A DNA stretch of 60,560 bases from Deltaproteobacteria bacterium (GTDB taxonomy: Bacteria > Desulfobacterota > Desulfuromonadia > Desulfuromonadales > JAAYDE01), in assembly GCA_016934985.1 (NCBI GenBank), contig JAFGRU010000043.1, forward strand, positions 1 through 60,560. Direction: 5' to 3'. Below, piece after piece: positions 37,642 to 46,475 of the stretch (position 1 is the stretch's first letter; each line of letters opens with the position of its first letter). Under the pieces are notes generated by a model that worked only from the letters and a program-made list of their open reading frames with translations, was not told the DNA's origin and made no database searches. The position numbers and the translations under genes were made by a program.

Positions 37642-38441
37642 AAAAATCCAAGACCATTCTGGACATTCAGCGCCTCTACAGCGAGGGGCAGAAGATAACC
37701 ATGCTGACCGCTTACGACTATCCCATGGCGCGTCTGCTCGACCGAAGCGGGATCGATATCATCCTGGTCGGGGATTCCCTGGGCACGGTCGTGGCGGGGC
37801 ACGATACGACCCTGCCGGTAACCCTCGATGAGATGATCTATCACACCCGCAGTGTGGCCAGGGGAACAAGCAACGCCGTGCTGGTAGCCGACCTGCCGTT
37901 TCTTTCCTATCAGGTGGATATTCCCGAGGCAAGGCGCAGCGCCGGCCGCCTGGTCAAGGAGGGGTGCGCCCAGGCTGTTAAACTCGAAGGCGGAGTTCAC
38001 GTCCAGGAGACTATCCGCGCAATTGTCGATATGGATGTGCCGGTCATGGGGCATGTCGGACTGACCCCCCAGTCGGTTCACCGCATGGGTGGCTTCCGCG
38101 TCCAGGGTCGCCAGGAAGAACAGGCCGAGAAGATTCTTGCCGATGCCCGGGCCGTTGAGGAAGCCGGAGCTTTTTCTATTGTTTTAGAGGGTGTTCCCAT
38201 GGATCTTGCCAGGCAGATTACGGCCGAGCTTCATATCCCAACCATTGGAATCGGGGCCGGGGTGCACTGCGATGGGCAGGTTTTGGTAACCCATGACATG
38301 ATTGGGCTGTGCGACAAGTTCGCGCCGAAATTCGTGAAAAAATATGTTGATCTGGATGAAATTCTAGGCCGCGCTTTCAGTGCCTATATCGAGGATGTCA
38401 GAAATGGAAGCTTCCCGGATGACGATCACAGCTTTAAATAA
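37638..38441 (+). CDS. panB: Ketopantoate hydroxymethyltransferase
   Basis: PanB adds a hydroxymethyl group to 2-oxoisovalerate to form ketopantoate for CoA synthesis. The 267-residue protein shows MLTAYDYPMARLLDRSGIDI, ILVGDSLGTVVAGHDTTLPV, AVKLEGGVHVQETIRAI and GHVGLTPQSVHRMGGFRVQG, all diagnostic. The start is GTG with AAGGGG upstream. It overlaps panC by 23 bases, and panD follows, so the three pantothenate genes are contiguous. Confidence 0.97.
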   Translation: MKKSKTILDIQRLYSEGQKITMLTAYDYPMARLLDRSGIDIILVGDSLGTVVAGHDTTLPVTLDEMIYHTRSVARGTSNAVLVADLPFLSYQVDIPEARRSAGRLVKEGCAQAVKLEGGVHVQETIRAIVDMDVPVMGHVGLTPQSVHRMGGFRVQGRQEEQAEKILADARAVEEAGAFSIVLEGVPMDLARQITAELHIPTIGIGAGVHCDGQVLVTHDMIGLCDKFAPKFVKKYVDLDEILGRAFSAYIEDVRNGSFPDDDHSFK

Positions 38442-39306
38442 TAAGCGGGACTTGAGGATCATTGAGTCCCCCGAGGAAATGCATGCCTGCGCGGCAGAAC
38501 TGATCGGGCAGGGGCAGCGTATCGTTTTTGTTCCGACCATGGGTTACCTCCACGAGGGGCATCTCTCCCTGCTTCGTGAAGGGCGGCGTTTGGGCGATGT
38601 CCTGGTCCTTTCCATCTTCGTCAACCCCATCCAGTTCGGTGAAGGCGAGGATTTCAGCCTCTACCCGCGCGATTTTCAGCGTGATGTTGACCTGGCCCGC
38701 TCCGTCGGGGTCGATATCGTTTTCGCGCCGGACGTTGAGGAACTATATCCCCCCGACTTTGCCACCTATGTCGAGGTGGGGGGCCTTACCGATACCCTTT
38801 GCGGACGCAGCCGCCCCGGCCATTTCCGGGGCGTGACCACGGTGGTCTGCAAGCTTTTCAATCTGGTCCGGCCCCGGGTTGCTATTTTCGGGCAGAAGGA
38901 TTTCCAGCAGCTTGCCGTTATCCGCCGCATGGTCCGCGACCTCAACATGGATCTGGAGATTCGCGGCGTGCCCATTGTCCGCGAGGCCGACGGCCTGGCC
39001 ATGAGTTCGCGCAATGTTTATCTTGATAGTGGACAACGGCGCCAGGCCCTGGCCCTGGTTGAGTCCCAGCGTCTGGCAGCCGCGTTGGTGGCTGCCGGTG
39101 AGAGAAGCAGTGCCGCCATTATTGCTGCCGTACGCCAGAGGATTGAACACGAACCGGACGCGGTCATCGATTACGTCCAGATTTGTGATGGCGACTCTTT
39201 GGCCGATGTCGAGGTGGTGACTTCCAACTCGGTCCTTCTTGTGGCGGTACGTATAGGTAAAACCCGTTTGATCGACAACCACTACCTGTTTGAGGAGATT
39301 TCATAA
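38419..39306 (+). CDS. panC: Pantothenate synthetase
   Basis: PanC ligates pantoate and beta-alanine using ATP. The 295-residue protein has the class I nucleotidyl-transferase motif [20 protein letters not shown] (Tyr where Ala is usual), [39 protein letters not shown] and the KMSKS-like [17 protein letters not shown] precedes the chosen ATG; upstream in-frame ATGs exist inside panB. Its two substrates come from PanB and PanD products encoded on either side. Confidence 0.96.
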   Translation: MTITALNNKRDLRIIESPEEMHACAAELIGQGQRIVFVPTMGYLHEGHLSLLREGRRLGDVLVLSIFVNPIQFGEGEDFSLYPRDFQRDVDLARSVGVDIVFAPDVEELYPPDFATYVEVGGLTDTLCGRSRPGHFRGVTTVVCKLFNLVRPRVAIFGQKDFQQLAVIRRMVRDLNMDLEIRGVPIVREADGLAMSSRNVYLDSGQRRQALALVESQRLAAALVAAGERSSAAIIAAVRQRIEHEPDAVIDYVQICDGDSLADVEVVTSNSVLLVAVRIGKTRLIDNHYLFEEIS

Positions 39307-39307
39307 T

Positions 39308-39706
39308 ATGACCCGTAAAATGCTCAAATCCAAAATACATCGTGCCACCGTAACCGGTGCCGATCTGGAATACGAAGGGAGCATCACCATCGATCAGTCC
39401 CTTTTGGATGCTGCCGATATTATTCCCTATGAGGCGGTTGATGTCTGGAACGTCACCAACGCTTCCCGTCTCCAGACCTACGCCATAGCCGGCAAGCCCG
39501 GCAGTGGCACCATTTGCGTCAATGGTGCGGCGGCGCACCTGGTTTCCAGGGGCGATCTGATTATCATTGCCAGCTGGGTCGAGGTCGAAGAGGCCCAGGC
39601 CAGACAGTACCAGCCGCATCTGGTTTTTGTCGATGAACGCAATGTGGCTTTGGATAAAAACAGCGAGAACCCCGGCCAGGGAGATGTTGAACGGGCCGCC
39701 TTGTAA
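39308..39706 (+). CDS. panD: Aspartate 1-decarboxylase (pro-enzyme)
   Basis: PanD makes beta-alanine from aspartate and is processed to a pyruvoyl enzyme. The 132-residue protein carries the self-cleavage site at Gly24-Ser25 in [19 protein letters not shown] and the [15 protein letters not shown] and [20 protein letters not shown] motifs. GAGGAG precedes the ATG at 39308, overlapping the panC stop. The C-terminus is slightly longer than in E. coli. Confidence 0.97.
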   Translation: MTRKMLKSKIHRATVTGADLEYEGSITIDQSLLDAADIIPYEAVDVWNVTNASRLQTYAIAGKPGSGTICVNGAAAHLVSRGDLIIIASWVEVEEAQARQYQPHLVFVDERNVALDKNSENPGQGDVERAAL

Positions 39707-39789
39707 TAAACGGGCAGAACTATTATCATGGTGGTATGGGTTGCGGGATTGGTCCCGGGGTCCGTATTAAAGGGAAATGAGGTTTAACC

Positions 39790-40281
39790 ATGATTGAAGA
39801 ATTCGGATATGTTGTATCTCTCAAAAGCGATGAAGTTGCCGTGGTCACCTGCGTCAAAACCGGGGCCTGCAAGGGCTGTGCGTCGGAGAAGATGTGCAGT
39901 CTCGGCCGCGATGACGGCAAGCGCCTGGTCGAGGTACATAACCAGCTTCACGCGCAACCGGGCAACCGGGTCAAGATCGCTACCACCAACCGTGCTTTTT
40001 ATAAATCGTCTTTCCTGGTTTATATTCTGCCTCTCATTCTGCTGCTCATCGGCGCAGGGCTCGGGCAGTGGCTTGGCACCAGCGTTCTGACCGGCGTGGA
40101 CCCCAATCTGAGCGCCCTTATTCTTGGCGTGCTGTTTCTGGCGGCGACTTTTGTCGGCATCCATTATTGGAACCGTCATCTGCCCAAAGAGGAATATATG
40201 CCGACCATTGTCGATATTATCCCCCAGGACGAGGCCATGCCCTGCGGTGAACTGCGCGAGAACCTGAGCCATGGGCATTAA
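39790..40281 (+). CDS. rseC: RseC/MucC-like SoxR-reducing system protein
   Basis: A 163-residue membrane protein of the RseC family. It has an N-terminal cysteine cluster ([14 protein letters not shown]), then two hydrophobic segments (about 79-98 and 110-128). Relatives reduce SoxR or accompany the Rnf complex and anti-sigma systems; no such genes are adjacent here. It overlaps smpB by 11 bases. Confidence 0.88.
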   Translation: MIEEFGYVVSLKSDEVAVVTCVKTGACKGCASEKMCSLGRDDGKRLVEVHNQLHAQPGNRVKIATTNRAFYKSSFLVYILPLILLLIGAGLGQWLGTSVLTGVDPNLSALILGVLFLAATFVGIHYWNRHLPKEEYMPTIVDIIPQDEAMPCGELRENLSHGH

Positions 40282-40723
40282 AATCATAGCCAGCAACAAG
40301 AAGGCCTACCACGATTATTTTATCGAAGAAGTCTACGAGGCCGGTCTGGCTCTCATGGGGCCCGAGGTCAAATCGCTGCGCACCGGCAAGGTCAACCTCA
40401 AGGAATCCTACTGCCGCATCAGCAGGGGGGAGCTTTTTGTCAGCAACATGCACATCAGCCCCTACGAATTCGGCAACCGCGAAAATCCCGACCCGCTGCG
40501 GGTGCGCAAGCTCCTTTTGCACCGCCACGAGATTGAGAAGCTGGTTCGCAAGGTCGATGAAAAGGGCTTGACTCTGGTGCCGACCAAACTCTATTTTAAG
40601 GACGGCAAGGCAAAACTCGAGGTCGGTGTCGCCAAGGGTAAACGTCTCTACGATAAACGCGATTCTCTCAAGCGCAAAGAAGCCGGCCGCGAGGTGGCAA
40701 GAGCCATAAAAGAGTATGGTTGA
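40271..40723 (+). CDS. smpB: tmRNA-binding protein SmpB
   Basis: SmpB delivers tmRNA to stalled ribosomes. The 150-residue protein has [40 protein letters not shown], and the basic tail [20 protein letters not shown]. It overlaps the rseC end. Its RNA partner ssrA begins 50 bases after its stop, and the ssrA -35 overlaps the smpB stop codon. Confidence 0.98.
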   Translation: MGIKIIASNKKAYHDYFIEEVYEAGLALMGPEVKSLRTGKVNLKESYCRISRGELFVSNMHISPYEFGNRENPDPLRVRKLLLHRHEIEKLVRKVDEKGLTLVPTKLYFKDGKAKLEVGVAKGKRLYDKRDSLKRKEAGREVARAIKEYG

Positions 40724-40749
40724 CAATTGGTTAGGTTTGTAACCATAAT
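40720..40749 (+). promoter_or_regulatory. Putative ssrA promoter
   Basis: TTGACA (40720-40725) and CATAAT (40744-40749) have an 18-base spacer, with the -35 overlapping the smpB stop. Start of transcription would be just upstream of mature tmRNA. Confidence 0.65.
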
Positions 40750-40773
40750 AAGTTGGGTGAAATAAAAACTCAT

Positions 40774-41130
40774 GGGGGTGATAAGGTTTCGACGGGGGTC
40801 GGAAACACAGGTTGCATGTCGGGGATGCCGGTTGGCCTCGTTAAAAATCCGGTACACACATAAACGCCGATAACGACGTTTCTTACGCACTGGCTGCTTA
40901 ATAGCAGTCACATCTCCTGGTCTTTCGCCTGCGGGGATCTTGAGATGTCAATTCAGTGGGCTGGTTCAGGCAAGTGTTCGCGGTGTCTGAGCGAGATTTA
41001 AGCGAAATCGCCTTGTGACAATCCTGGCTGCGGGAGTATCCCAAGGTTAAACTCAAAACACAGTCTAAACATGTAGACGCCTGATGTGGAAAACTTTCGG
41101 ACGTGGGTTCGATTCCCACCACCTCCACCA
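40774..41130 (+). ncRNA. ssrA: Transfer-messenger RNA (tmRNA)
   Basis: A one-piece tmRNA of about 357 nt. The 5' GGGGGTG (40774-40780) pairs with 3' CACCTCC (41120-41126), followed by discriminator A and an encoded CCA. The GATAAGGTTTCGACGGGGGT start and the T-arm GTGGGTTCGATTCCCAC are typical. The tag open frame begins at GCC 40866 and ends at TAA 40899-40901, encoding ADNDVSYALAA, with the usual UAAAC upstream. The 3' end is a well-known integrase target, and an integrase gene lies about 190 bases downstream. Confidence 0.97.
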
Positions 41131-41141
41131 TTTAATAATCT

Positions 41142-41245
41142 AAGGTTGTCTAACGACATCTTGGAAAACAAGAAAAGCTCCTAGAAATAGGGGCTTTTTC
41201 TTTATCTAGTGTCTTTGGTGGGCTAAGTTTGTCTCTTGACATCTT
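41142..41245 (+). repeat. Imperfect 21-bp direct repeats between ssrA and integrase
   Basis: Two copies at 41142-41162 and 41225-41245 match at 17 of 21 positions (AAGNTTGTCTNNNGACATCTT). Direct repeats next to an attachment site often bind the integrase arm domain. The second copy overlaps the putative integrase -35. Confidence 0.55.
41173..41203 (+). terminator. Rho-independent terminator downstream of ssrA
   Basis: Arms AAAAGCTCCTA and its partner TAGGGGCTTTT pair with one wobble over a short GAAA-containing loop, followed by T residues. It lies on the element side of the presumed attachment site, so the inserted element seems to supply ssrA with its terminator. Confidence 0.75.
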
Positions 41246-41264
41246 AAAAAATTGGGGGCATTCT
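41236..41264 (+). promoter_or_regulatory. Putative integrase promoter with TACCCCCAA operator-like copies
   Basis: TTGACA (41236-41241) with CATTCT (41259-41264), spacer 17. The motif TACCCCCAA occurs at 41276-41284 and 41296-41304 (20 bases apart) and nearly inverted at 41252-41260 (TTGGGGGCA), so a dimeric regulator could bind over the promoter and start region. Confidence 0.4.
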
Positions 41265-41318
41265 TAAAACATAAATACCCCCAACGACAATTCTGTACCC
41301 CCAATGGAGGCAAAAACC

Positions 41319-42536
41319 ATGGCACTGACAGACGTTAAGGTTCGTAACGCAAAAGGTGGAGAAAAGCAGGTCAAATTGTCAGATGGTGGGGGTATGTATT
41401 TGCTTGTGACTCCCAGTGGGGGAAAATGCTGGCGATTAAAATATCGCTTTGGCGGTAAGGAAAAGACCCTCGCTCTTGGTACATACCCGGAAATTTCACT
41501 TGCAGAAGCCAGGCAGAAAAGGGATAAAGCCCGAAAGCACCTTGCCCATGGTGTTGACCCCAACGAGGTTAAAAAAGCTCAAAAGCTGGCCGGTGAAGAA
41601 AGGGCAGAGAACAGCTTTGAGGTAATAGCCAGGGAATGGCACGAAAAGTTTTCCGCCAACTGGTCTCCAAGCCATTCGGCCACGACTATCAGGAGATTAG
41701 AGGCAGATGTTTTCCCGGTAATCGGCAGCCGTCCAATAGCAGACATAAAAGCGCCTGAATTGCTGAAAATGCTTCGCCGGATTGAATCAAGGGGAGCTTT
41801 GGAAACAGCCCACAGAATCAGGACAATCTGCGGTCAGGTGTTCCGCTATGCTGTTGCCACAGGACGCGCCGAAAGAGACTGTGCAACCGACCTAAAAGGG
41901 GCTTTGCCTCCCTACAAAAAAGGCCACCTTGCCGCTATTACTGACCCCAAGAAAGTTGCCGATCTTCTGAGAACCATAGACAGCTATGAAGGCTCTTTCC
42001 CTGTAAAATGTGCCTTGCAGCTGGCCCCTTTGTTTTTCGTCCGTCCTGGGGAGTTACGACAAGCGGAATGGACAGAATTTGATCTGGAAAGGGCTGAGTG
42101 GAATATCCCGGGTAACCGCATGAAGATGGGAGAACCTCACCTTGTCCCACTATCAGATCAGGCCATAAGCATTCTGAACGACCTCCATGCCTTGACAGGG
42201 GAGGGACGTTATCTTTTCCCAAGTTATCGTTCTGTTGCCCGGCCAATGTCGAACAACGCCGTTAATGCAGCACTCCGGCGCATGGGGTATGACAAAGATA
42301 CCATGACTGGGCATGGATTCCGAGCGATGGCAAGGACAATCCTTGACGAGGTGTTGCAGTTTCGACCTGATTTCATTGAGCATCAGTTGGCCCATGCGGT
42401 GAAAGACCCCAATGGGCGTGCCTACAACCGAACAGCTCATTTGGCTGAGCGACGCAGGATGATGCAGACCTGGAGCGACTATTTAGATGGGCTGAAAGCT
42501 GGAGCGAAGGTAATACCACTAAAAAGACAGGTATGA
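41319..42536 (+). CDS. Tyrosine recombinase/integrase (CP4-57/P4 family)
   Basis: A 405-residue phage-type integrase, probably responsible for insertion at ssrA. The N-terminal DUF4102 arm-binding domain reads MALTDVKVRNAKGGEKQVKL and EKTLALGTYPEISLAEARQK. A core-binding domain follows, then the catalytic domain with FVRPGELRQAEWTEFD (first Arg), GHGFRAMARTILDEV (His/Arg box) and HQLAHAVKDPNGRAYNR (His and nucleophilic Tyr). GGAGG precedes the ATG at 41319. The next gene starts four bases after the stop. Confidence 0.95.
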   Translation: MALTDVKVRNAKGGEKQVKLSDGGGMYLLVTPSGGKCWRLKYRFGGKEKTLALGTYPEISLAEARQKRDKARKHLAHGVDPNEVKKAQKLAGEERAENSFEVIAREWHEKFSANWSPSHSATTIRRLEADVFPVIGSRPIADIKAPELLKMLRRIESRGALETAHRIRTICGQVFRYAVATGRAERDCATDLKGALPPYKKGHLAAITDPKKVADLLRTIDSYEGSFPVKCALQLAPLFFVRPGELRQAEWTEFDLERAEWNIPGNRMKMGEPHLVPLSDQAISILNDLHALTGEGRYLFPSYRSVARPMSNNAVNAALRRMGYDKDTMTGHGFRAMARTILDEVLQFRPDFIEHQLAHAVKDPNGRAYNRTAHLAERRRMMQTWSDYLDGLKAGAKVIPLKRQV

Positions 42537-42539
42537 TGA

Positions 42540-43310
42540 ATGACTGACCACGAAGAAAAAAAACGGCAAGATGAAATAACCGCTGCTGAAAAGGAAATCC
42601 AAAGCGACATCGAGCGTCACGCCCTTGCAATCGAACGGGGAAACCTCGAAGACCAGATAATACTTGGGGGGCTCGTCTCGACCGTGGAAGATATCGACCT
42701 TGACCACCTTTTTGCCAGCGTTTCAGAAATCGCCGCTGAACTGGACGCTAAGCTTGAAAAATCGCCATCCTACGCCCAATGGGGACACATTCTGATTGAA
42801 CAGTCTTGCTCTCTGGTCTATCAATTGTTGATTGTTGAAAAAACCGATCAACAAGGCGATCCCGCCGAATGGGAAGCTCTAAAACAAAGCCTCATAACTC
42901 ATGTTTTCACCGTGATTGAGCGGGAAGCTATTGTTCTACCACAAGACGATGAAACCCGGCTCAAAGTTGAGAAACACAAAGAGGAATTTTTAAGTGGTCG
43001 TCAGCCTGAATCATGGGATGATTTAGGGCAAGAAATAGTTGAAGTTTTGCGTGAGCATATTGACCAGCAAACCGGAACGACAAGAAAATTCCTGACATGG
43101 CGAGAAGTGCTGTCGGTTCTTGAAAAGCGATGCGAGTCTTTTTCAGATACCTGTGTCGATGAAATTGAGTATGAAAATGAGGATGAAGGTAATATTTTTA
43201 CAAAAAGCGGTACAAAAACTTCTTTCAAATCCTTTCGCAATCACCGCCTCACTAAGTACAAAAAAATCCTCCGAGACGAATATTCCCTCCTTGGAATTAC
43301 CCTGAAATAA
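42540..43310 (+). CDS. Hypothetical protein downstream of integrase
   Basis: A 256-residue soluble, acidic protein with no recognised domain. The first 90 residues are strongly helical and charged (EEKKRQDEITAAEKEIQSDI), and the end is basic (SFRNHRLTKYKKILRDEYS). Its ATG lies four bases after the integrase stop, so it is probably co-transcribed with it. No membrane segment or signal is seen. Position between integrase and the AlpA-like gene suggests a role in element biology, which is inference only. Confidence 0.75.
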   Translation: MTDHEEKKRQDEITAAEKEIQSDIERHALAIERGNLEDQIILGGLVSTVEDIDLDHLFASVSEIAAELDAKLEKSPSYAQWGHILIEQSCSLVYQLLIVEKTDQQGDPAEWEALKQSLITHVFTVIEREAIVLPQDDETRLKVEKHKEEFLSGRQPESWDDLGQEIVEVLREHIDQQTGTTRKFLTWREVLSVLEKRCESFSDTCVDEIEYENEDEGNIFTKSGTKTSFKSFRNHRLTKYKKILRDEYSLLGITLK

Positions 43311-43337
43311 CTTTTTCAAAAAAAAGTGAAAAAAATT

Positions 43338-43364
43338 ATTCCCGGTTAACGCTAAACCGGGAAT
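43338..43364. repeat. Perfect 10-bp inverted repeat before the AlpA-like gene
   Basis: Arms ATTCCCGGTT (43338-43347) and 43355-43364 with a 7-base loop, after an A-rich tract. It may end transcripts from either side or serve as an operator. Confidence 0.6.
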
Positions 43365-43376
43365 TCATTTCGGTAG

Positions 43377-43414
43377 GCTCCTTTCCAAAATAATCTAATT
43401 AATCGGAAAGGAGC
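43377..43414 (+). promoter_or_regulatory. Hairpin that sequesters the ribosome site of the AlpA-like gene
   Basis: Arms GCTCCTTTCC (43377-43386) and GGAAAGGAGC (43405-43414) are perfect complements with an 18-base AT-rich loop. The right arm contains the AAAGGAG ribosome site, seven bases before the ATG at 43421. In RNA this could block translation; in DNA it could be a dyad operator. Confidence 0.65.
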
Positions 43415-43420
43415 TCAACT

Positions 43421-43711
43421 ATGTCGCAAAAAGTCCATGAAAATCAAGTATTTGAAGGCAGCCGGCTGTATCGCCTACCGCAAATCGTGGGTGCGCGTGA
43501 AGTTGATAGGGAAACGGCAGACGAAAATCGAGAACGCGGGAAAGGGAGAAAAACACCCCGCGAAGAGATACCCGCCAGAATTCCGATTTCAAGGGCAGGG
43601 CTTTACCTGAAAATTAAAGCCGGAGAGTTCCCCTCGCCTGTTCGCCTGGGTCCGCGCACGGTAGCCTGGCGCGGGTGCGATCTGAATGAGTGGCTGGAAA
43701 AACAAAAATAA
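43421..43711 (+). CDS. AlpA-like DNA-binding regulator/excisionase
   Basis: A 96-residue protein of the AlpA/MerR-like winged-helix family. It has the start RLYRLPQIVG (residues 15-24), the helix-turn-helix region ISRAGLYLKIKAGEFPSPVR and the wing LGPRTVAWRGCDLNEWLEKQ. About 25-30 extra charged residues (roughly 25-52) are inserted after the first helix, where AlpA normally has a short loop. AlpA proteins switch on excision and satellite genes. Its ribosome site lies in a hairpin. Confidence 0.85.
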   Translation: MSQKVHENQVFEGSRLYRLPQIVGAREVDRETADENRERGKGRKTPREEIPARIPISRAGLYLKIKAGEFPSPVRLGPRTVAWRGCDLNEWLEKQK

Positions 43712-43738
43712 ATTCCTGAAAAACCATGGGTTTTCGTC

Positions 43739-46468
43739 ATGACTATTCAACTCACAAAATTCCAAGCCGCCGAATCCATCAATAAGTTCGTCCGTCTGGC
43801 ACCCTCGGGTGAAATCGTGAAAACTTCGCTTGCCCAAAAAGCCTACAAAGGCCAAGGCATGACCGCCGAAATCGTCGAAGTCGGCAACCTGCATGAATTC
43901 GGTGCTTTGCTTGACAAGCTCTCTTCCCGCGAATGTTTGAGCTACGGCATACCGAAACAATCAGCCTTGGACACTGCCCTCCAGGTCGTGTCGCAAAAAA
44001 ACCTGCCTGCAAACCTCGGCGCTATCAGTCGCACCAGAGATGAATTCAACTTCGTGCCTGGTCAGCCCGCAATCATGATGACCGATTATGACCCACAACC
44101 GGAGACAGAAGCCCTTGGTGCCGACGGGCTATTAAGTCTGTTTCATAAACTGATTCCAGAGGCAAAGGACGTGGACCTGCTCTGGCGACCGTCTGCAGGG
44201 TCCTGTATCTATCATGAAGGTGAAGAAGTGTTCGGCGTTCGCGGTCAGCGAATTTATATAGCGGTCAGTGAGGGCGCAAAGATTCCTGAAATCGGCAATC
44301 TGCTCAAAGCCCGAAGCTGGCTAACAGGGTACGGGTATTACGCAATTTCCAAGGCTGGAACCCTTCTGGAAAGAGGACCCTTTGACTTTTCAGTTTGGCA
44401 ACCAGAACGCCTTGATTTCGCAGGTAAAACCGTCTGTGCCGAAGGTCTTGTCCAGAAATTTCCTCCCGCCCGGTTGGTTCAGACCGGCGCGGTAATTTGG
44501 GATGTGTCGGCCCTGGATTTCACCCTCTCCGCCGAAGAAACCCACAAAATTGAAGAAGCCAAAGCATTGGCCCGCGAAGCGGTCAAGAATGAAGCTGAGA
44601 GGGTAAGGGCACAGTGGATAGAGGATCAGGTAGGGAAAATCGCCACAAAGAAGGACCTTGCGGTGGACGATGACGCGGGTCGGGCCGCGATACGGGACAA
44701 TCTGCACCAAGTGTTTGAAAAGAAAATGTTGTTCGGTGATTACATACTTGTACGCCAGGACGGTACGGAAATCACCGTGGGCGAAATTCTTGATAACCCA
44801 GAAAAATACCATAACAGCCGATATCACGATCCCGTCGAGCCTGAATACGGGAACGGCGATAGTAGAATTGCCGTGGCGCTTTTGTACCGGAACAAACCCG
44901 GAATCTACTCGCATGCGCACGGCGGCCAGTATTTCAGCCTGAAACGGGCAACCCGGCGCATTCCGGTTAAGGCCGGGCAGCGGCCAGAGTTGGTGAGGAA
45001 GTGCGTTGAACATCTGAAATTCGATGGCCGGACATTTGTTTTTGGTGGCAGTGATGATTCTGTTTTGGTCCATGCCCCCACGGAGAGCGGCGGCGTCCGG
45101 CGATACACCACTGAGACCTTGGCCCTGAAGCTGGAAGAAGCGGTTGAGTTTTTTACCATAAAGAAATCCGGGAAGAACTTCGTTGAAGCCCCCTGCGACT
45201 GCCCTGGACAGCTCCCGAAAATGCTTCTGGAGGCCGGAAATTATTGGCAGGGACTCCCGCACTTGGACGCGGTGATCGACAGGCCCATATGTTGCGCTGA
45301 CGGCTCCCTGTTGAACTCTGAGGGTTATGACCCGGCCAGCCATCTGCTGCTCACCAAGAACGACCCTGGTGAAGATTGGAGCGTCCCTGACACACCTACC
45401 ATTGACCAGGCCAAAGCCGCCCTCGACTTCATTTTAGGTCCGTTCAGATATTTCCCCTTCGCAAGTCCGGTTGACCAAGGGGTTTTCCTGGCGGCGCTGT
45501 TGACGGCTGTGATTCGTCCTGTTCTGGAGACCGCGCCGGGCTTCGGCATTGATGCAAGCGCGCCGGGAACCGGGAAAACCCTTCTGGCCCAATGCTGCGC
45601 TGAAATCGCAACGGGACTTCCTCCCTCGCTGGTGGCACAGCCGGAATCTGAAGACGAAATCAGAAAGGTGATTTTTTCATACCTTTTGGCGGGCGGAAAA
45701 GTTCTCTTGATCGACAATCTGGAAAGACCTCTGCGCTCGGCGGCGTTGTGCGCCATGCTGACCAGCGGCACCTTCAGTGACCGAATTCTAGGAGCCAGTA
45801 AGACGGCCAGCGTACCAAACAAAATGACGCTGTTTGCGACCGGAAACGGATTGGAAATTTGTGGGGACCTTAACCGGCGGTTTCTCCGCTGTCGCCTTGA
45901 GGCCCAGGAAGAGCGGCCAGACAAGCGGACGTTTAATTTCTGCCCATTGGCGTACGTGAAGGCGCACAGAATTGACATGATCAGGGCGACCCTGGTCCTG
46001 ATCAGAGCGGCACTGATGCACAACACAAAGCGCCTTCATGACGTGGGTAGCTTCGGTGACTGGAACCGCCTCGTCCGCACAACTGTTGTTTGGGCCGCCG
46101 AGAACCTGTGCGAGGAGGGCTTTCTGGACGACCCTGTAAAAAGCTTCGACGCCGGATTTGATCAGGACGTTGACCGCTCGGCCCTTCGCGGGATTCTTCA
46201 AACCCTCAGTAAGGTGTTCGGCGACGGTTATTTTACAGTTTCCGCCATTGCAGAGGGCGACAGTGGTTTTGACGGCGACGACGGAGGGCGACAGAACCTG
46301 CGGAGTCTTGTTGAAGAAATCGCAGGCGAAAACGGCAGGCTGAACCGGAGGCGGCTTGGCCGTTGGCTCAAGAAGCAGGAGGGCAGAGTCTGCGCAGGGT
46401 TGGTGCTGCGGGAGAGCGGAGTAGACCCCTGCACGAACACGAAACAGTGGTGCGTTTGCGTGAAGTGA
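43739..46468 (+). CDS. Primase/helicase-like replication protein
   Basis: A 909-residue replication-type protein. The N-terminal third may be a primase domain: an acidic DYD (residues 116-118), PSAGSCIYHEGEEVFGVRGQ and RIYIAVSEGAKI resemble archaeo-eukaryotic primase motifs, but this is inference. A charged coiled stretch lies near 265-300. The C-terminal part is an ATPase with Walker A DASAPGTGKTLLAQCC (Lys613) and Walker B GGKVLLIDNLERPL. It ends at 46468, eight bases before the iteron-like cluster. No separate Rep or DnaA-like gene is seen. A plasmid or satellite replication role fits. Confidence 0.75.
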   Translation: MTIQLTKFQAAESINKFVRLAPSGEIVKTSLAQKAYKGQGMTAEIVEVGNLHEFGALLDKLSSRECLSYGIPKQSALDTALQVVSQKNLPANLGAISRTRDEFNFVPGQPAIMMTDYDPQPETEALGADGLLSLFHKLIPEAKDVDLLWRPSAGSCIYHEGEEVFGVRGQRIYIAVSEGAKIPEIGNLLKARSWLTGYGYYAISKAGTLLERGPFDFSVWQPERLDFAGKTVCAEGLVQKFPPARLVQTGAVIWDVSALDFTLSAEETHKIEEAKALAREAVKNEAERVRAQWIEDQVGKIATKKDLAVDDDAGRAAIRDNLHQVFEKKMLFGDYILVRQDGTEITVGEILDNPEKYHNSRYHDPVEPEYGNGDSRIAVALLYRNKPGIYSHAHGGQYFSLKRATRRIPVKAGQRPELVRKCVEHLKFDGRTFVFGGSDDSVLVHAPTESGGVRRYTTETLALKLEEAVEFFTIKKSGKNFVEAPCDCPGQLPKMLLEAGNYWQGLPHLDAVIDRPICCADGSLLNSEGYDPASHLLLTKNDPGEDWSVPDTPTIDQAKAALDFILGPFRYFPFASPVDQGVFLAALLTAVIRPVLETAPGFGIDASAPGTGKTLLAQCCAEIATGLPPSLVAQPESEDEIRKVIFSYLLAGGKVLLIDNLERPLRSAALCAMLTSGTFSDRILGASKTASVPNKMTLFATGNGLEICGDLNRRFLRCRLEAQEERPDKRTFNFCPLAYVKAHRIDMIRATLVLIRAALMHNTKRLHDVGSFGDWNRLVRTTVVWAAENLCEEGFLDDPVKSFDAGFDQDVDRSALRGILQTLSKVFGDGYFTVSAIAEGDSGFDGDDGGRQNLRSLVEEIAGENGRLNRRRLGRWLKKQEGRVCAGLVLRESGVDPCTNTKQWCVCVK

Positions 46469-46475
46469 CGTTTTT

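Noticed and set aside
40898..41131. Minus-strand open frame over ssrA
   Set aside because: The region is tmRNA; the frame covers its structured 3' half.
44390..45343. 317-codon minus-strand frame opposite the replication gene
   Set aside because: No family resemblance; lies within a well-supported plus-strand gene.
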